A DNA stretch of 64,000 bases from Rhyacichthys aspro (taxonomy: Eukaryota > Chordata > Actinopteri > Gobiiformes > Rhyacichthyidae): positions 15,324,326-15,388,325 of the forward strand of contig CM072156.1 of assembly GCA_036850595.1 (NCBI GenBank), written 5' to 3'. The notes under the pieces are model-generated. The model was not told the DNA's origin. It ran no database searches and saw nothing but the letters and a program-made list of their open reading frames with translations. This document shows, one piece after another, positions 1-13,150 of this stretch. Position 1 is the first letter of the stretch, and each line of letters opens with the position of its first letter. The translations under genes and the position numbers were made by a program.

Positions 1-1439
1 TGCTGCATAATAAAAGATGATGTGACTGCAGGCTGTAAACTGTTTTCCTCTGTGGCACTGCTGCCATCTAAGGCAGAATCTAAATTGAGCAACATTTATT
101 TATCCATGGTATAATAATGTAAACTGTGCCATGAAGCAGGTCATTTAAACCTAATGTAAATACAACTGCAGTCAAATATGTACTGCATTGCCATTGTTTT
201 AAAGAAAGGGTTCACAATAAGCTACATCTATCTTCAAATGCACCTCATTATTAAAAAACAATCAATATTTGATTTCACTGAAGGGGTATCTTTTTACCTG
301 TTCATGCATTACAGTAGACTATGACACCTACATATGCTGCATGAAAATGCACAGTCATTAACATATGTTGTGTTCAAAAAATCGACACACAGATGTGTTG
401 AAAATGGTATCCTTTGCAAGAGTGCAATGTTCAACCGTTCTGAAGCTGAGCCATCTGTCACTAAACCTGTACACAGCAGGGGTTTGTTAGCTAAACAGGA
501 CAAAATTGACTGTTGGCTGACAGATGCTTTTAAACACGCCATATGGACAGTTATTAAGGTTGTTTGTGCTTGTGGTAAAACAGCTTGCTGGCTGTGATTT
601 GTTGTATAGCCACAAACTTAAATGTGACTGTAAATAAGATGCTATTAGAATCAGTTTTTAATAAAATAGCAGAGCACTACTGTGATTCGTCTACATCAAC
701 TTTAAAGGCTATTTTTTTTTCTTTTTATTTGTTTGTTTTGTTTTATTAGTGTGTACATTTTTAATACATGAAATTTATTTTAGATTGATTTGGATGGAAA
801 CTGCTTTATTAATTAATGTAAATAGTGCACATTTTGAGAAAGTTGTCATAAATTACTCAGCCAGAGAAAACAGCACTCCGAGTAGCGGAACTTTTATTTT
901 CTTTGTCTGCTGCCCGGTGTTCTGGGGGGAGCTAAAATACGGACGGATTGAAATAGGCGTTGTCAACCCATCCTTCCTCTGATAAGAGAAAACGTTACAA
1001 ACACCTGCGTGAGTTGAATACTTTTTTGATGAAGAATTCCACACCAAACACTGTATTTTTTTCTTTAGGCGAGAAAAAATATTGTATACGCGTTCCTGTA
1101 ATAAAACGGCGAATTTGTACTTGTATCAGCTTGCTTGCTAACACTCTGAATTGGCGTTATACACTCAAACGAGATACAACAGGCTCAATAACAAAAATAC
1201 TCTTTCATGTTGATATACAATTTTAATGAGTAAAACGTGAAACTCTTAACCACACACTTGTTTGTCAAATCTGAATATCACTTTTAACGTCTTAAAAAGA
1301 AAGAAGCTCAGGCATGAATGAAAAACGAACAACTGCAAAGGGTAAAATGTTGCTATTACCCACTTTCTCATGCTAAAACCATTTGCTACTTGTGCTTTTT
1401 AAATTAGAGCAGTGTCTACAGTGGAAGACGGAGTGAGCC
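1..1439. other. upstream flank of asb6; no gene recognised
   Basis: Mostly AT-rich sequence before the asb6 start codon. I see no ORF with protein-like character on either strand and no structural RNA. A non-coding first exon or promoter for asb6 should lie in the last few hundred bases, but no TATA box or clear splice donor lets me place it. The sequence just before the start codon (1400-1439) reads as 5' UTR. Confidence 0.5.
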
Positions 1440-1872
1440 ATGCCTTTCCTCCATGGATTCAGAAGGATCATCTATGAGTACCAGCCGCTGGTGGATGCTG
1501 TCATGTGTGTTGTAGGAGTCAATGATGGAAACAGTGACCATCAAGAAAACAGGTTTATATTTTGAATGCATAACCATGGCTTACCAAAATTTGAAATGTT
1601 TACCCAGGATTTGTTAATTATTTTTCTGATTTTTTTTGACTTTTTTTTTTGAAAGAAGAGTGCACTTTAGGGCAATAGGGCTGGGTGATCTGACATTTTT
1701 ACCATTACAAATAATTTTTTTTTTTTTTTCTTTATTAAGAAGATGTCTGCATTGTGTTTTTAAAAGTACAGATCAGTCCGAACAAACACTGCAAATGTGG
1801 CATTGTTAGCATAGAAAAAAACATTTAATAAATATTGCTGTTTACAGATGAGTTGTGCATTTGAGTAATAAT

Positions 1873-1933
<61 letters not shown>

Positions 1934-4466
1934 TTAAATGTACTTTTGCAGTCTAAATATGAATTACTATTGCAAATATGTTTATAAAGGCATACTCTTA
2001 CTACTTCTGGACCAGAATGCAAGATACTACTGAGATTGTTGTGGAGCACTTTTTTTTTTTTTTTCCTACTTTTTGTTTTCTGTTTCCAGAGTTAGAAGTC
2101 CTGAAGAGGAGGGTAGTGTGTGTGCATCTCTTGTGGAGCTTCTGGAGCGAGAGTCCCAGTCAGAGGTGTTTAATGAAGGCATCAGCTACGCTCTCTTTAA
2201 AGTGGCAGAGCAAGGTCTGGTGTATGCTGCAGAAGTCTTACTTCGCTATGGCGCTGATCTTAACTTTGAAGGTAGGTAGCACATAGAAACTGTCTTTGGA
2301 CAATCCAGTCTTTTGTAAATAATGAAAGTAACAAGTATCATTTCATTAACACTATTGGTTCTACTTTACAGAATAACTTGGTAGGTTCTCAACCCATGTC
2401 AAAGTACTTTTAGTTGCCTCTTGGAATAAAATAGAATGTAACTAGTGTCAAGCTTGTACCTCCCGAGAGCACTGGCTCTCATATACACCTGCTACTTACT
2501 TTCTTTACACAGAACTGAGTGTGCATGAGGAGTTGTCACCCTCATGCAAAGAAAGAAAAAGACTTCTCTAAGCAAAATGCCCTTGAAAAGCGCATTATGT
2601 TTTTGCTGTTAAAGGAATCCTGCCATGGCTTATCCAGACTCCGTTGTGGTGACCTCTACTGGTTGTATGAATCACTTTCCCTAGGGATATAATTAGTGAA
2701 TACCAACAGAGACAGCTTTATTCATCTTTTACATTTATTGAACATTGTATGACAAACTTTAAATGTGTAGTTTATAAATTTTTTGCAGTGGAAAAAATGT
2801 GGCAAAAATGTCAAACTAATCAAGTGTGCCTTCACTGTGACACTATTCAGTGTTCTTACAGCATTCCTACTTTCAAGCTCACAATGGATTTCATGGTGAT
2901 TTGCAACACTCAAAACATTTTTATTTTTTTTTTTCTTTAGACCCAGTTTCATACTACAATCCACTGCATATTGCCGTCCTAAGGAACAAGCCAGACACAC
3001 TGAAGCTGCTTGTTGCACATGGAGCCGACATCGAAAAGAGAGACAGAGTAAATCCACTGAGAAATACAAATTGACAAATTATTATATTTTGTTTTTTTCG
3101 TTAATTGTCTGTTATCTTTTACTTACTAGATACATGAGAGCAGCCCTTTGGATCTAGCCAGTGAGGAATCAGAAAGACTGCCCTGCCTGCTCACCCTGTT
3201 GGACCTGGGTGCCGATGTCAATGCAAGAGACAAACATGGTACATTTATTTGCAAACCAAGACTAAAATGTATATTCTTAGATATCTGTTTGGAAAAATAG
3301 TTTTCCCTTTTCTCAACAGGTAAAACACCATTGCTTCATGCTTTGGCAAGCAGCGATGGGCTTACAGTGCACAACACAGAAAACATCCAGCTTCTACTTC
3401 AGAGAGGTACTTTTTTCTGTGCATTTTGGCATCATTCCAAACTGCCCAGCCAGTGTAAGAATATCTACTAAATAATTTAGGTAAAAATCAGATGCAGCTT
3501 TGTGGTACTGAATCTTCTTGGCCCCAGTCCCACGTCTGCCTGATTGGTCTAAAGGGACATAGCTTGTGTGAATCTGTAATTTAACTTTAAGTGATAAATT
3601 TCTCAGCAGAACCATTTTTAGCCTTAACATAAGTTAATCATTGTTCAGCAACAGACAGATGTAAAAAGGAATACAAGCAAACTCACATCATGAGATCTAA
3701 GCATTATCCCAGGCTAGCAGCTGCCCTAAGTTGATGCCACTTTTCTACAGGTGCTGATGTGAACGTTGCTACAGTGGATGGTGAAACAGTCGAGTCTGCA
3801 GTGGTTTTCTTGATAAAGGAGGCTCTAGATGCTAATGTGGAGGATGCAGCTCAGATCGGGAACTTCTGTTTGAAAACCACACAGCTACTGTTGGCCCATG
3901 GTGTGGACCCCAGCTGCTGTCTGAGTATGGAGGGCGAGCCGTCTCTGACTCAAACCAGCCTAGAGTATTTTGACCTGCTCTTCCCTTTGGCTGTGCTCCT
4001 AATCCAGAGTGGGGCCACTTTAGTATGCTCCTACCACGGTGAATCCTGTTGGTCAGGTTATAGTCTTCTTTTCCAGCGGCTCCACACAGTCCTGCAGCAT
4101 TGTTCTGATCAAAGTCATGCTTCAGAACTCTTGGAGCAAGCTGAGGTTTTGCTCGATTTAGCAAGGGTAAACATACCCATGCTGCATTTAAGCCCAGAAG
4201 CTCCTGTGCACATTCATGACACTCACCCTTACGCCCAGTCTCTGTTGGACCTGCATTGCCGGGTCATAGAGCACGAAGCAAGCCCTTCAGCTCTTCGATG
4301 CATTTGCAGGGCATTCATAAGGACCCACTTAAAACCCTGGCCTCTGGAAGAAAGAGTCAAAGCCTTGCCGTTACCAGACAGACTCAAAGACTTTCTTCTC
4401 CCTGAGCAGACATATACCCCTCAGCCTGGCTGGGACTACTTTAAGTCTCACCACAGCCAGGGCTGA
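1440..4466 (+). CDS. asb6: ASB6, ankyrin repeat and SOCS box protein 6
   Basis: Six coding exons: 1440-1552, 2090-2271, 2941-3047, 3130-3238, 3320-3406 and 3751-4466. All introns are GT-AG and phases agree, giving 437 residues (human ASB6 about 421). The start ATG opens MPFLHGFRRIIYEYQPLVD, nearly identical to the mammalian N-terminus. Ankyrin repeats run from about residue 55 to 300; HIAVLRNKPDTLKLLVAHGAD in exon 3 is typical. The C-terminal SOCS box (about 380-419) keeps the elongin BC contact region (LRCICR) and the cullin-box-like LPLPDRLK. By family knowledge ASB proteins are substrate receptors of elongin BC-CUL5 E3 ubiquitin ligases, and mammalian ASB6 has been linked to insulin-signalling adaptor degradation. 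That role here is inferred. No truncation is seen. Confidence 0.96.
1879..1931. repeat. (AT)n microsatellite in asb6 intron 1
   Basis: About 50 bp of uninterrupted AT dinucleotides inside the first coding intron of asb6. Simple sequence; likely polymorphic. Confidence 0.95.
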
Positions 4467-4870
4467 CTGTACAAACTAACCATATTCAGCCTTGACCAAC
4501 TGGCCTCAAATCATCAGATCAAAAAGGCAAACAGATTTTAACTTATAATACCTTGGAGGCTTTTGTGAGTCTGTGCTAAATTAACACAAATGTGTATACT
4601 TTAAGTTATTTCTGTACAAAAATAGCAGCATATTGTAACTATTGTATATTTGTTGCAGTTACAATAAAATGCCACCAGATGGCAATGTTGCTCCTACGTC
4701 ACATCATAAACCGTTGGTAGAATATGCCACATTTTTTATTCACAGTGCAGCTCGTTTGAAGTCTTCCATCTGTGTTTAATTTCATTAATGTTTTTTCCAT
4801 ATTTTGCGCATTTTTGATTGGTATATCATCTTGCTTTATATGAAGATGAACTAATAAAAAATCACGATCT
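4467..4870 (+). terminator. asb6: asb6 3' UTR with two poly(A) signals
   Basis: The asb6 stop codon (TGA, 4464-4466) is followed by an AT-rich 3' UTR. AATAAA hexamers stand at 4663-4668 and 4853-4858. The second is followed by a TG/CT-rich stretch that could be the downstream cleavage element. Which signal is used cannot be told from sequence. Confidence 0.65.
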
Positions 4871-6109
4871 CAAGCTGTGCCCTGACTGCTGGGCTACATC
4901 ATATACTACAATTAGTATATCATTTTATTCCTTTACATTATTTTTGTTGGCCATATAGTGGCAGTGCAGAGCTGATGTTGAGCATTAAATTAAATCTAAA
5001 TTTAAATTCATTTCTCAGCTACATTAATTTGATGAATGCTTAATAAATATTAAACATAGCGAGAATGTGTACCTCTGCTTTACCATAATATAGTTGTGAC
5101 ACATGAAATGATATAAAGTTGTATTTTTTTATTTATTTTTTTTCATTTTTAATGTTTTTGGTTTTAATCAGGTCTTATTACTAAAAAAATGTATTAATAT
5201 TCCACAACCACCATAGGATTCATATATGTTTGTGTCTGTGTGATGAGCAAACTAAATAGGACATTGTGTTACACAACTAACCCCTTCCTGACATTGCTGG
5301 AGCTGGAGTGGCTCCAAGGCTTGCAGGCGCTCCAGCTCCTCTTGGTTATCTAGGTCACAGCCTCTGAGGAGAAGAGCCCGAGCAGCAGCAGCAGCAGCCC
5401 TCTATGACACACGCTTCACTCTCCTGTCTGTCTCAATCTCCTGCATATTCTTGACAAAACCTCAACACTGGCCCGGTCGAACAAGGGATAGATGGGATGG
5501 GGAAAGGGAGGGGGCGTAGAAGGCTGGGTGAGTGGGGGGGTGAAAGCCTCAACGTTAAAGATACAGAGCTGGCATATGTGGAATGGTTATGAGAGCACTC
5601 GTGGAGGACACATGGAAAGGGAAAGGCAATGTTGGATTACATTCATATAATACACAGGCTGTAGAAACATAATCCAGCGAACCAACAATCACAAGAGTGG
5701 AGGAAAAAAACAGGCTTCTTCCACAGAGTCCAATCCCTGCTCGAAGAAGGTGATAGAATAGAGATAGTGGGGGGAGGGCTCAGCCACTACTCTCCATCCA
5801 GCATTTATTGGAAAACAGTGTGAGTGAAGCTCGCTACTGAAATTAGTTATTGATCTATTCTCTCCCTGAAGCCCATGGGTCTTTCCCACCACACCTGCAC
5901 ATTCTCTCATAGCCTTTTCTTTTACTGCAGCCCATTGTAGCATCCAACCTCTGCTTCAAAGTGCCTGTGTTTTGTTTATTGGAGTATTTTTCACAAAGAG
6001 TGGTACAGACCGTGTTCAGCAATTCAAGACAGAATAATATGGCACTTTTACATGAAATATTCTAAAAACACATCTAAAATTGCACTTTGAACAAGAGTAA
6101 TGGCTACAT
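4871..6109. other. intergenic; coding-like minus-strand relic near 5264-5475
   Basis: No intact gene is seen. Most of the interval is AT-rich. A GC-richer patch at about 5264-5475 reads on the minus strand as a leucine/glutamate-rich peptide preceded by an alanine (GCT) run, but it contains an in-frame TAG and an apparent one-base frame break. It is described under findings as a possible gene relic. A G-rich tract lies at 5490-5550. Confidence 0.4.
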
Positions 6110-7300
6110 AGTTCCCTCCTTTAGCTGGCATCTTACTGTGGTGGAAGGGTTTGAGGGCCCGGATAACCCCAGGAGCCGTGTTCTGGGCGCTTAATGCTTC
6201 TGGTAGGTTCTCCCAAAGCAAACAGGTCCTAGGTGACGGGCCAGACAAATACTGTCTCCCATGCCCCTTATGATGAAGACAAAAGCAGCCCAAAAAGGAA
6301 ACATGGGAGCACCTTCCCTTAGGCACACCACCTGCAGGAAGAACCATAAGGGGCCTCCGTGTGCATTCAGGTAGGGATCTCTCACTGTTCTTTGTGTCTT
6401 CGGGCCAAAGGGCCTTCTAGGAGTCCTTGGGAGGGGTGCTGGGTGGTTTTCTGACTGGTGTCTTGGTCGTTCTACTAGGGGACTTCAATGCCATACAGTC
6501 AATGGCAGCTACACAAGGTGAAGTGGTGTTCTGTTATTGGTGCTACTCACTGTTAAACAGGAACACTGTGTTAAGCATAAGGATGTCCATTGGTGCAAGT
6601 GGTGCCAGTACATCCCAGGCCAGAGGTCGATGATTGATTTTATGACAATCCTTGAATTGGGTGGTGGATGCCTGAAGTAAGGGATGCCATCACGCTGAAG
6701 AAGGAGTCCTATCAAGCTTGGCTTGTTTGTTGGACTACTGAGGCAACTCAGCCCTTGGAGATCTTTGGTGAGGCCATGGAGGGGGACTATCAGTTGGCCT
6801 TAAAGAAATTCTGGAAGGACATGATGGGAACTGCCCTGAGTATCTCAGGTCTCTGGATGTTGTGGGGCTGTCTTGGATGACACGTGGGTTCAACAACAGT
6901 ACCTCTGGACTGACAGACCGGGGTGGTAACCCTTCTTTTTAAGAAGGGGGACCAGAGGCTGGGGGATAACACCCTCAGCCTCCCCGGTCTATGCCAGGAT
7001 ACTGGAGAGAAGAATTCCCGTTCATGGAACACTTGACCAGCTCTATACCCTCATGGCAGTTTGCCCCACTAGTCCACATACACTTTGTGAATTGGAGAAG
7101 GCATTTGACTGTGTCCCTTGCAGAATTCTGTGGGGGTGCTCTGGGAGTATGTTGGAGCTTGGTTTGCCTGTTCTCAGTGCATGTTGGACTCCGCCAGCGG
7201 TGTCCTTTGTCACTGAGTCTGTTTATTATTGTTATGGACAAAAATTCTAGGCACAGCCAGGTGCTGGAAGGAGCCTGGTTTAGGGACCAAAGTTTGCGTA
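6110..7300 (+). mobile_element. decayed non-LTR retrotransposon (fish LINE), 5' part to RT domain
   Basis: The strand matches the order of a common fish LINE. There is a 5' segment around 6140-6250, a GDFNA endonuclease motif (about 6478-6495), a 'lysine-rich then GGPEAG' region corresponding to the start of the reverse transcriptase (about 6920-6990) with SMPGYWRE after it, then ELEKAFDCVP and LRQRCPLS (about 7090-7215), the usual order of RT blocks. The reading frame shifts several times and stops are frequent, so it is dead. The catalytic FADD block is not recognisable. The identification rests on remembered consensus wording of the element, not an alignment. The exact clade is not assigned. 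Confidence 0.8.
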
Positions 7301-8999
7301 GGTGCTTCCTAGAGATTCAAAGGAGCCAGCCAAGGAGTCATTTTTGCTGCTTGTCCATCACTACTATGCACTTTGTTAACAGTTGTATTTTCTGTACACT
7401 GAGATTACAAGTCTGTTTAATGGTAGGGGAAAGAGAGCGCTGAAAGGAAATGTATGCTGTACACTGAGGGAACATACAAACTCCACACAGAATGACCAAG
7501 CTGCGTACCAGACCCAGTTAAGAGTTTGTCCTTTTTGCATTACTTCCGTATGGGCTTTCCTTCTTCTGCCATGGCAAGTGCCTCTGTGCTGCATCTCAGC
7601 TCTTTGAGCCACTGGAAGCCACTTCTACCAGTTGTAGAAGCCCTCTGTGCATTGGAAAGAGCTTTCTTGTCTTGATGTCAATTGTCTGTTTCTTTGGTCA
7701 GCATGTTATTACAGCAGGGTATCCGATGACCAGGAACAAAATAGGCCCGTGCTGACTTCTTGACTCTTTGGTTGTTGCTGCTTTTAGTAACATCTTTGTA
7801 AGTGCCTGAAGGATTACAAGGTTCTAGCTGTTCTCAATATCTGCAAATTGTCTTCTGGTGGCTCCATCCTATTAGTTCAGAGTACCGTCCCTCTTCTTGT
7901 AACTATTTGTGCACATTTCGAGTGACATCCTGATGCTGTTGCTGGTTGTGACAGTTGTTTGTATGTTACTACTCTGGAGATAAAAGTATATTCTGGATGG
8001 TTATTTGAAGAACAGCTGGATTCTTCTTCTTCCATCTGGTGTATTTAGTCCCCTGGGCTGTGAGTCTTTGCTTGGCTGTCTTCAATGCCTCATGTACGGA
8101 CAGTCTTTACTTTCAATAGCTGGCTAGATTGTGTCTGTAATGCCTTGGTCTCAGCCTTCAACCTCCTTCTCCATGCTGCAGATTGGCTGATTTTCATATT
8201 ACATCTAAGCATCTCAAAGATCTAATGCAGTAGTCTCAGTAATTATTGGGACTCTCTGAAATGCAGCATTCGCATATTCTTCATTTCTTAGATGGTAATC
8301 AGTCACAGAGGTCAGTTGCTTTTGGTTTGTACAGTCAGATGAAATAGTAAACGTCCCTTCTTGGATTTTTATGTTTTTGTGTAAAAATATTCTAAACATC
8401 TGATTGTGAGGGTTTTAGTGTGAGTCTAATACAACCTAGGATAAAAAAAACAACATATAACTTATTTCATTATGCTAAAAACAAAAGGAAAACAATATGT
8501 GAGAGTGAGAAAATAAAATGTGAGAAAACATCCAAGCAAAATTGGGGATCCTTTTTTTATTGTAAGATAAGACTGAGGAGGGTAAGGCGTTGCTAATCAA
8601 CACCTCATCAGTGATCAGTGATGTGCAAACCTCTATACAATCTAATATTTTGGCAGAATTCAGGTATAAATGTTAACACATGCCAAGATTGAAAGATATA
8701 GTAATAGTCTAAGAGAAACAAATGTTGCTGCAGTAATTAGTAATCTGGAAATCATTATACAACATTTCCAAAAAAAAAAAAGCCATGGTAAGGCAAATGC
8801 TCAGGCAAACTATCCCAAAAACTACAACTCAAAGTCTGTAGGCCTCACTACACCTAAGTCCCAAAACAGCGCAATCAGAAAATGATTGTGGAAATATGGT
8901 TTATGAACAAGAAATGTCTTGTGTCTGAAAGGAACATGGAATCACAACTCAGTCTCAGACACAAAACTTTACTTTCGAACAAACAAATGGTCCAGTAGA
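7301..8999. other. intergenic, nothing recognised
   Basis: No gene, RNA or intact mobile element could be recognised. The base composition is ordinary for the window. Part of 7300-8200 may be older repeat sequence, since it adjoins the LINE relic, but I cannot name it. Confidence 0.4.
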
Positions 9000-9650
9000 C
9001 ATTGACCTTGATGCCGAGTGACATATTTGGCCAAAACCACTCTCAAAACATTTCAATAAATGTGTGTCTACACGGGTCTACACAAAACCACTTAAAACAC
9101 TGTAGTACATATGCCAGGGCTATAAGTGCCGCTGTAGTGCCACCACAGAAGCACACAACAGAAGAAGAATGCATGGGGCACGCGCAGATCTCATGCAATG
9201 TAAACACGGCGGCAAATATGAATGTGAGAGCTCGAGCGACAAAGGAGGCCTTAGTCTGGACCCATGATGAAGTGGAACTTCTTCTTTGAGCCTTGCTTGA
9301 CTACAAGACAACAAAATTACAGGAAAACGTGGATCGGGGAACATGTCAGTTGTAAGAACACAACACTGTAAGGCGCCATTGTTGTTGTCAGAGTTCAGCG
9401 AATGTGGGTCATAAAAAAGAAGTGGGGCTACGATGTGAGCATTTCAGGAACGATGCGTATATCTTGTAAACATGAAACATTGTAACGTGAAAACGGTGTT
9501 TGGAAATCATTCCACTCTGGGACCTTGTTTCAAAAATGTTGGTATTTAGGCTTCCAAAACGCCGGATCCCTGTGGATGAAATGCCTATACGGAAAAAAAA
9601 AACTGAAGATACGCCTAAGCTTGTCTCCGTGTGGACAAGGCCTAACTGGG
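9000..9650 (+). mobile_element. DNA-transposon relic with SANT/Myb-like coding fragment
   Basis: Reading forward at about 9257-9340 gives WTHDEVELLL, an in-frame TGA, then ALLDYKTTKLQENVD in the same frame. This resembles the SANT/Myb-like (trihelix-type) DNA-binding module common in Harbinger-like and related transposons of fish. The flanks carry sequence typical of fish DNA-element ends, such as a 'tctccgtgtggacaaggcc' segment near 9625-9645 and an 'aaacactgtagtacatatgc' segment near 9095. The coding part is short and interrupted, so this is a non-autonomous or decayed copy. Superfamily assignment is tentative. Confidence 0.5.
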
Positions 9651-12600
9651 CTTGATTCTAGCCCATAACTTCTGGCATCTTGCAGTCACTTAGTTTTTCC
9701 CCATTTTTTCCTCACAAAATACTAATACATTTCACCAAACTGATGTTTAGAGTTTAGCCTTAGTTTAGCATTAGCTTAGCTCTGAGTTCAGCAATGATCT
9801 CCTCCTCGTTAAACATTATATGATTGCATTGACATTATTTGTCCATTTTTCACATTGCCTCCCTTTTCTCTGTTGATGTTGTTCTTTTTTGAGCTGTTTC
9901 TCTGTGTTAAAAGACATTTTGACGTTTTGAAGATGCCCTTTAACAGCAGCAATTGAACTTCCTGGAATGTCATATAACAAGCTGGTGTAGACCAATGGGA
10001 GCGCTCCTTGTTCGAGCATGTGATTTTGCAAGCATGTGATTGGCCAAGATTTTCCATTCCTGAATAGAAGTTCTCATTTATTAAAACGCATTAACAGTAG
10101 ATGGCATCCCAAAGCCTGTTTTTTTCACAAATGGTTGCTTTTACAGTATACTATTTGGGGTTTAAACCATTTTTACCAACTAGAAGAAAAAAAAAATCAG
10201 GTACAGTCTGAGTATTCAAAAGGCAAAAGTGAGGCCATGTGCCCAGTGAAGTCAAGCACCATGATACATAGCACAGAATTAAACCTACATCAGAACAACA
10301 AAGAAAAGAAGTTTTGGAAAAAATTGAGTTCCCTGGAAATCCAGACCAAGACGCAACCCAGCTGAAATGCTTTGGGACTCAGCGCTGTGCATATTGCCTA
10401 TAAACATCAATAAATTATGACAATGTTGTAGAAAAAATGAGGCACAACAATGTGAAAGACAAAAACACTACAAGATTTTACAATTTACCATTTGCAATAT
10501 TTTTTTTTCAATTTTGCCTTGCTTTTCTAGAATAAAAAATGCACAGTAAAATATACATGTTGAATTTGCATCATTCTATGACCTGATGAGGTCAGATCAC
10601 TTTTAGTTTGATTATAATACCCTTAAGTAACACACTCTACCCCCATACAAATATCTTTATTCTGACAAATATACAAACAGGATTCTTGTTTTATGCCCTA
10701 TTTCAGACTGTTGTTTACCAATATTACCTCAGTTTGTAGGCTGGACATTTCTCTTGTTTCATTTAAACCGACGTCACAAGTGAAGAGTATTGTCTGTCCC
10801 AGGCCTTTTGTAGTGTGCAGACTGTGCAGTATGTGCATCTCCCTGTCTTTCACTAGACATTGTCTAGACACAGGATAATTGCAGACACCACTGAGCACTC
10901 AGCTGCTGCAAGAAGCCTCATGGGACTTGAGGTGGACTTTGAGGCAAACGGCCAGCAGTGAGGGGGTCACACCAGCAATACCCCACAAATGGCACAAAAA
11001 AGCCTATGTGCTTGTCAGTATGTCTGTGGACAGTGTACTTGTTAGCTAGTGGGCTAATGTGGATTCTGTAAGAGCACGGACATGGAAACACAGAGTACCA
11101 AGTGTTCATAACCACAGATGTAGTGACATCATCTGAAAAAAATGTTCCTCAGCCCAAGCTCTGCTAGTCTTAATGTAGAAGAGTTACTCTTGTAGGCCAA
11201 CTACATTTCTACATTTCTATAGATATTAACATGTTATGTTGTATTACATTTAAAAACATTTCTTTACAGATTATTGAGTGGTGTAAAGACATTTGCCACT
11301 CAGAAACTGGTCTGGGGGTATGTTGGAGTTGGCATGTGAGAGATGGTCGCAGGTCGCTGAGTTCACCCAGGGCCCAGGACTAATCTCAGTGGGGGTGGAG
11401 TGGATGCAGGATAAGTGAATCCTGTTGGGGCAGGCCACCTCTTCATTCTGCACCAGGTGTTGGTTGCACCTTTAGACATTTACTGACTTTTGTTTTTACA
11501 TGCCTGTTTACAGGTTTATTGAGGTTTATGTTAAGACTACCTTTATTACCAAGGATAAGAGTCATTTTTTATAATTCAGCTGCATTATTTATTTTTATTG
11601 TAAAATTCTTTCATAAATAATATATAGAAAACATTTTTGTTTGGTGTTTTAATTCATGATTCTGTAAACTTTTACAATGACTTGTGAATCAGATAAGTGT
11701 ACTGTCGGATAACTTGTAGTGTTGTTACACACTAACATGTTTGTTGCCCAATTGCATTGGTCTCAATCTCTTATGAAGGAAAGCTGGTTTGACAAGTTCA
11801 TAAACTTTACTGCCCCATGCTATTTTTCAATGATTGAATAGCTTTCTAATTTCAAAGGAAAGTGACCTAAAAAGTAAAAGTTCTGTTTTGCAACTTGTAT
11901 TTTAAAGCCCAGCACGCTCTGTATTTCTACAACTGACGCCATTTCACAGAAATTCCAGACAACTGGCGCCTCAGCTCTGCCTTCAAGAAGGACATGATGA
12001 ATAGGACACACCCTTGGTATGCTAGTGAATGGTAGAATATATGGCACACTGCAGTGTTACAGCCTAGATTCATTACAGGCTCCATGCTCCTAGTTCTTTT
12101 CAGTTGTGCTCTCTGTGCTTTCTCCCCTGCGCTTCACGCTGCTGCCTATTTTTAAAAGCTTGAATTTGAGTGAAATACACTGAGGCACCAGCAAGGCGAG
12201 CTACAGCTCTTTCCAGCGCTGGTTCCTGATCCTCCTCTTTGTTGTGGTCTATGCATGCCTCTTCTAGTCACATGACTCTGTTTCTATGGCAACTCGGGTT
12301 TGAGTAATCATTTGCGTTACGACCTTTATTCCCTTGAGGAAAGGGGAGGGGGAGGTTAGACTGAGCCTGTAGAAAGAGGGAGCGAGAGGAAAGAGAAAAG
12401 ACAGGCAGAAGGGGAGCGGCAGAGAAGCACAGGCAAAGAAAATAGGCAAAAGCAACTCTGTACTGGAAAATATAGTCACTTTATTTCATTTTTCATGATT
12501 TCTCTCTGTGCTCTGCGTCAGCCTCCAATTTGTAATATTTAGTAGTTGAAACAAAGATGTGGCACTAAACACTGGGTTGTGTGCTCTGTTTTACCAGAAT

Positions 12601-13150
12601 TCTTTCAAGCTGTGACTCACTGTGACTAGGAGAGGCAGCTAGTTTGTTCGGGCAGCACCAGGCATGTATGTTTCATAAGGGCCTACACACACTGCCACGT
12701 AGTTCTTTGTGAGGACGGTCTACAACAGCTCTTTTAAAATTGCAACCCTCATTTAAACCTAAAGAAATCTATTCCTATCCATACCAACAACTTTTATCCA
12801 TTAAGAAAACATGTTGCACTGTCCTAACATCTCTAATAAAGACACTGGGACATTCAGTGTAGCTAGAACAAGAGCACTCACATGCCTCCTCTTTATTTCT
12901 TCTCAGAGGAGAAGCAGTGCTGTGCCACATGTGCAAGTCTCAGCAGAAACAGATTCTGTATGTTCCTGTTTCTTGCTCTCCCGGCTGCGTTGTCATGGTT
13001 ACCGAGCTAGTCCACCAAGGCATGCATCTCCTCTCTCTTTTCTCGGTCTCTCTCTCCACCGTTGGGTGATTCAACCCATCAGTTGGGTTGTGTCATCTCC
13101 TAGATGGAGTTTCAGGAGTTTCGAGCCCCCACATGTCCTAAATGGAGCTT
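9651..13150. other. intergenic, no gene recognised
   Basis: No ORF here resembles a known protein family, and no RNA gene was seen. The segment is AT-rich with scattered poly(A)/poly(T) runs. Between about 12060 and 12480 it becomes more mixed, with purine-rich GAGAGG stretches. Confidence 0.4.

Noticed and set aside
334..597. An 87-codon plus-strand ORF upstream of asb6
   Set aside because: Composition looks random, with no family resemblance and an equally long antisense frame.
6048..6385. Open minus-strand frames across the start of the LINE region
   Set aside because: The plus strand carries the recognisable LINE order; the minus frames are antisense shadows.
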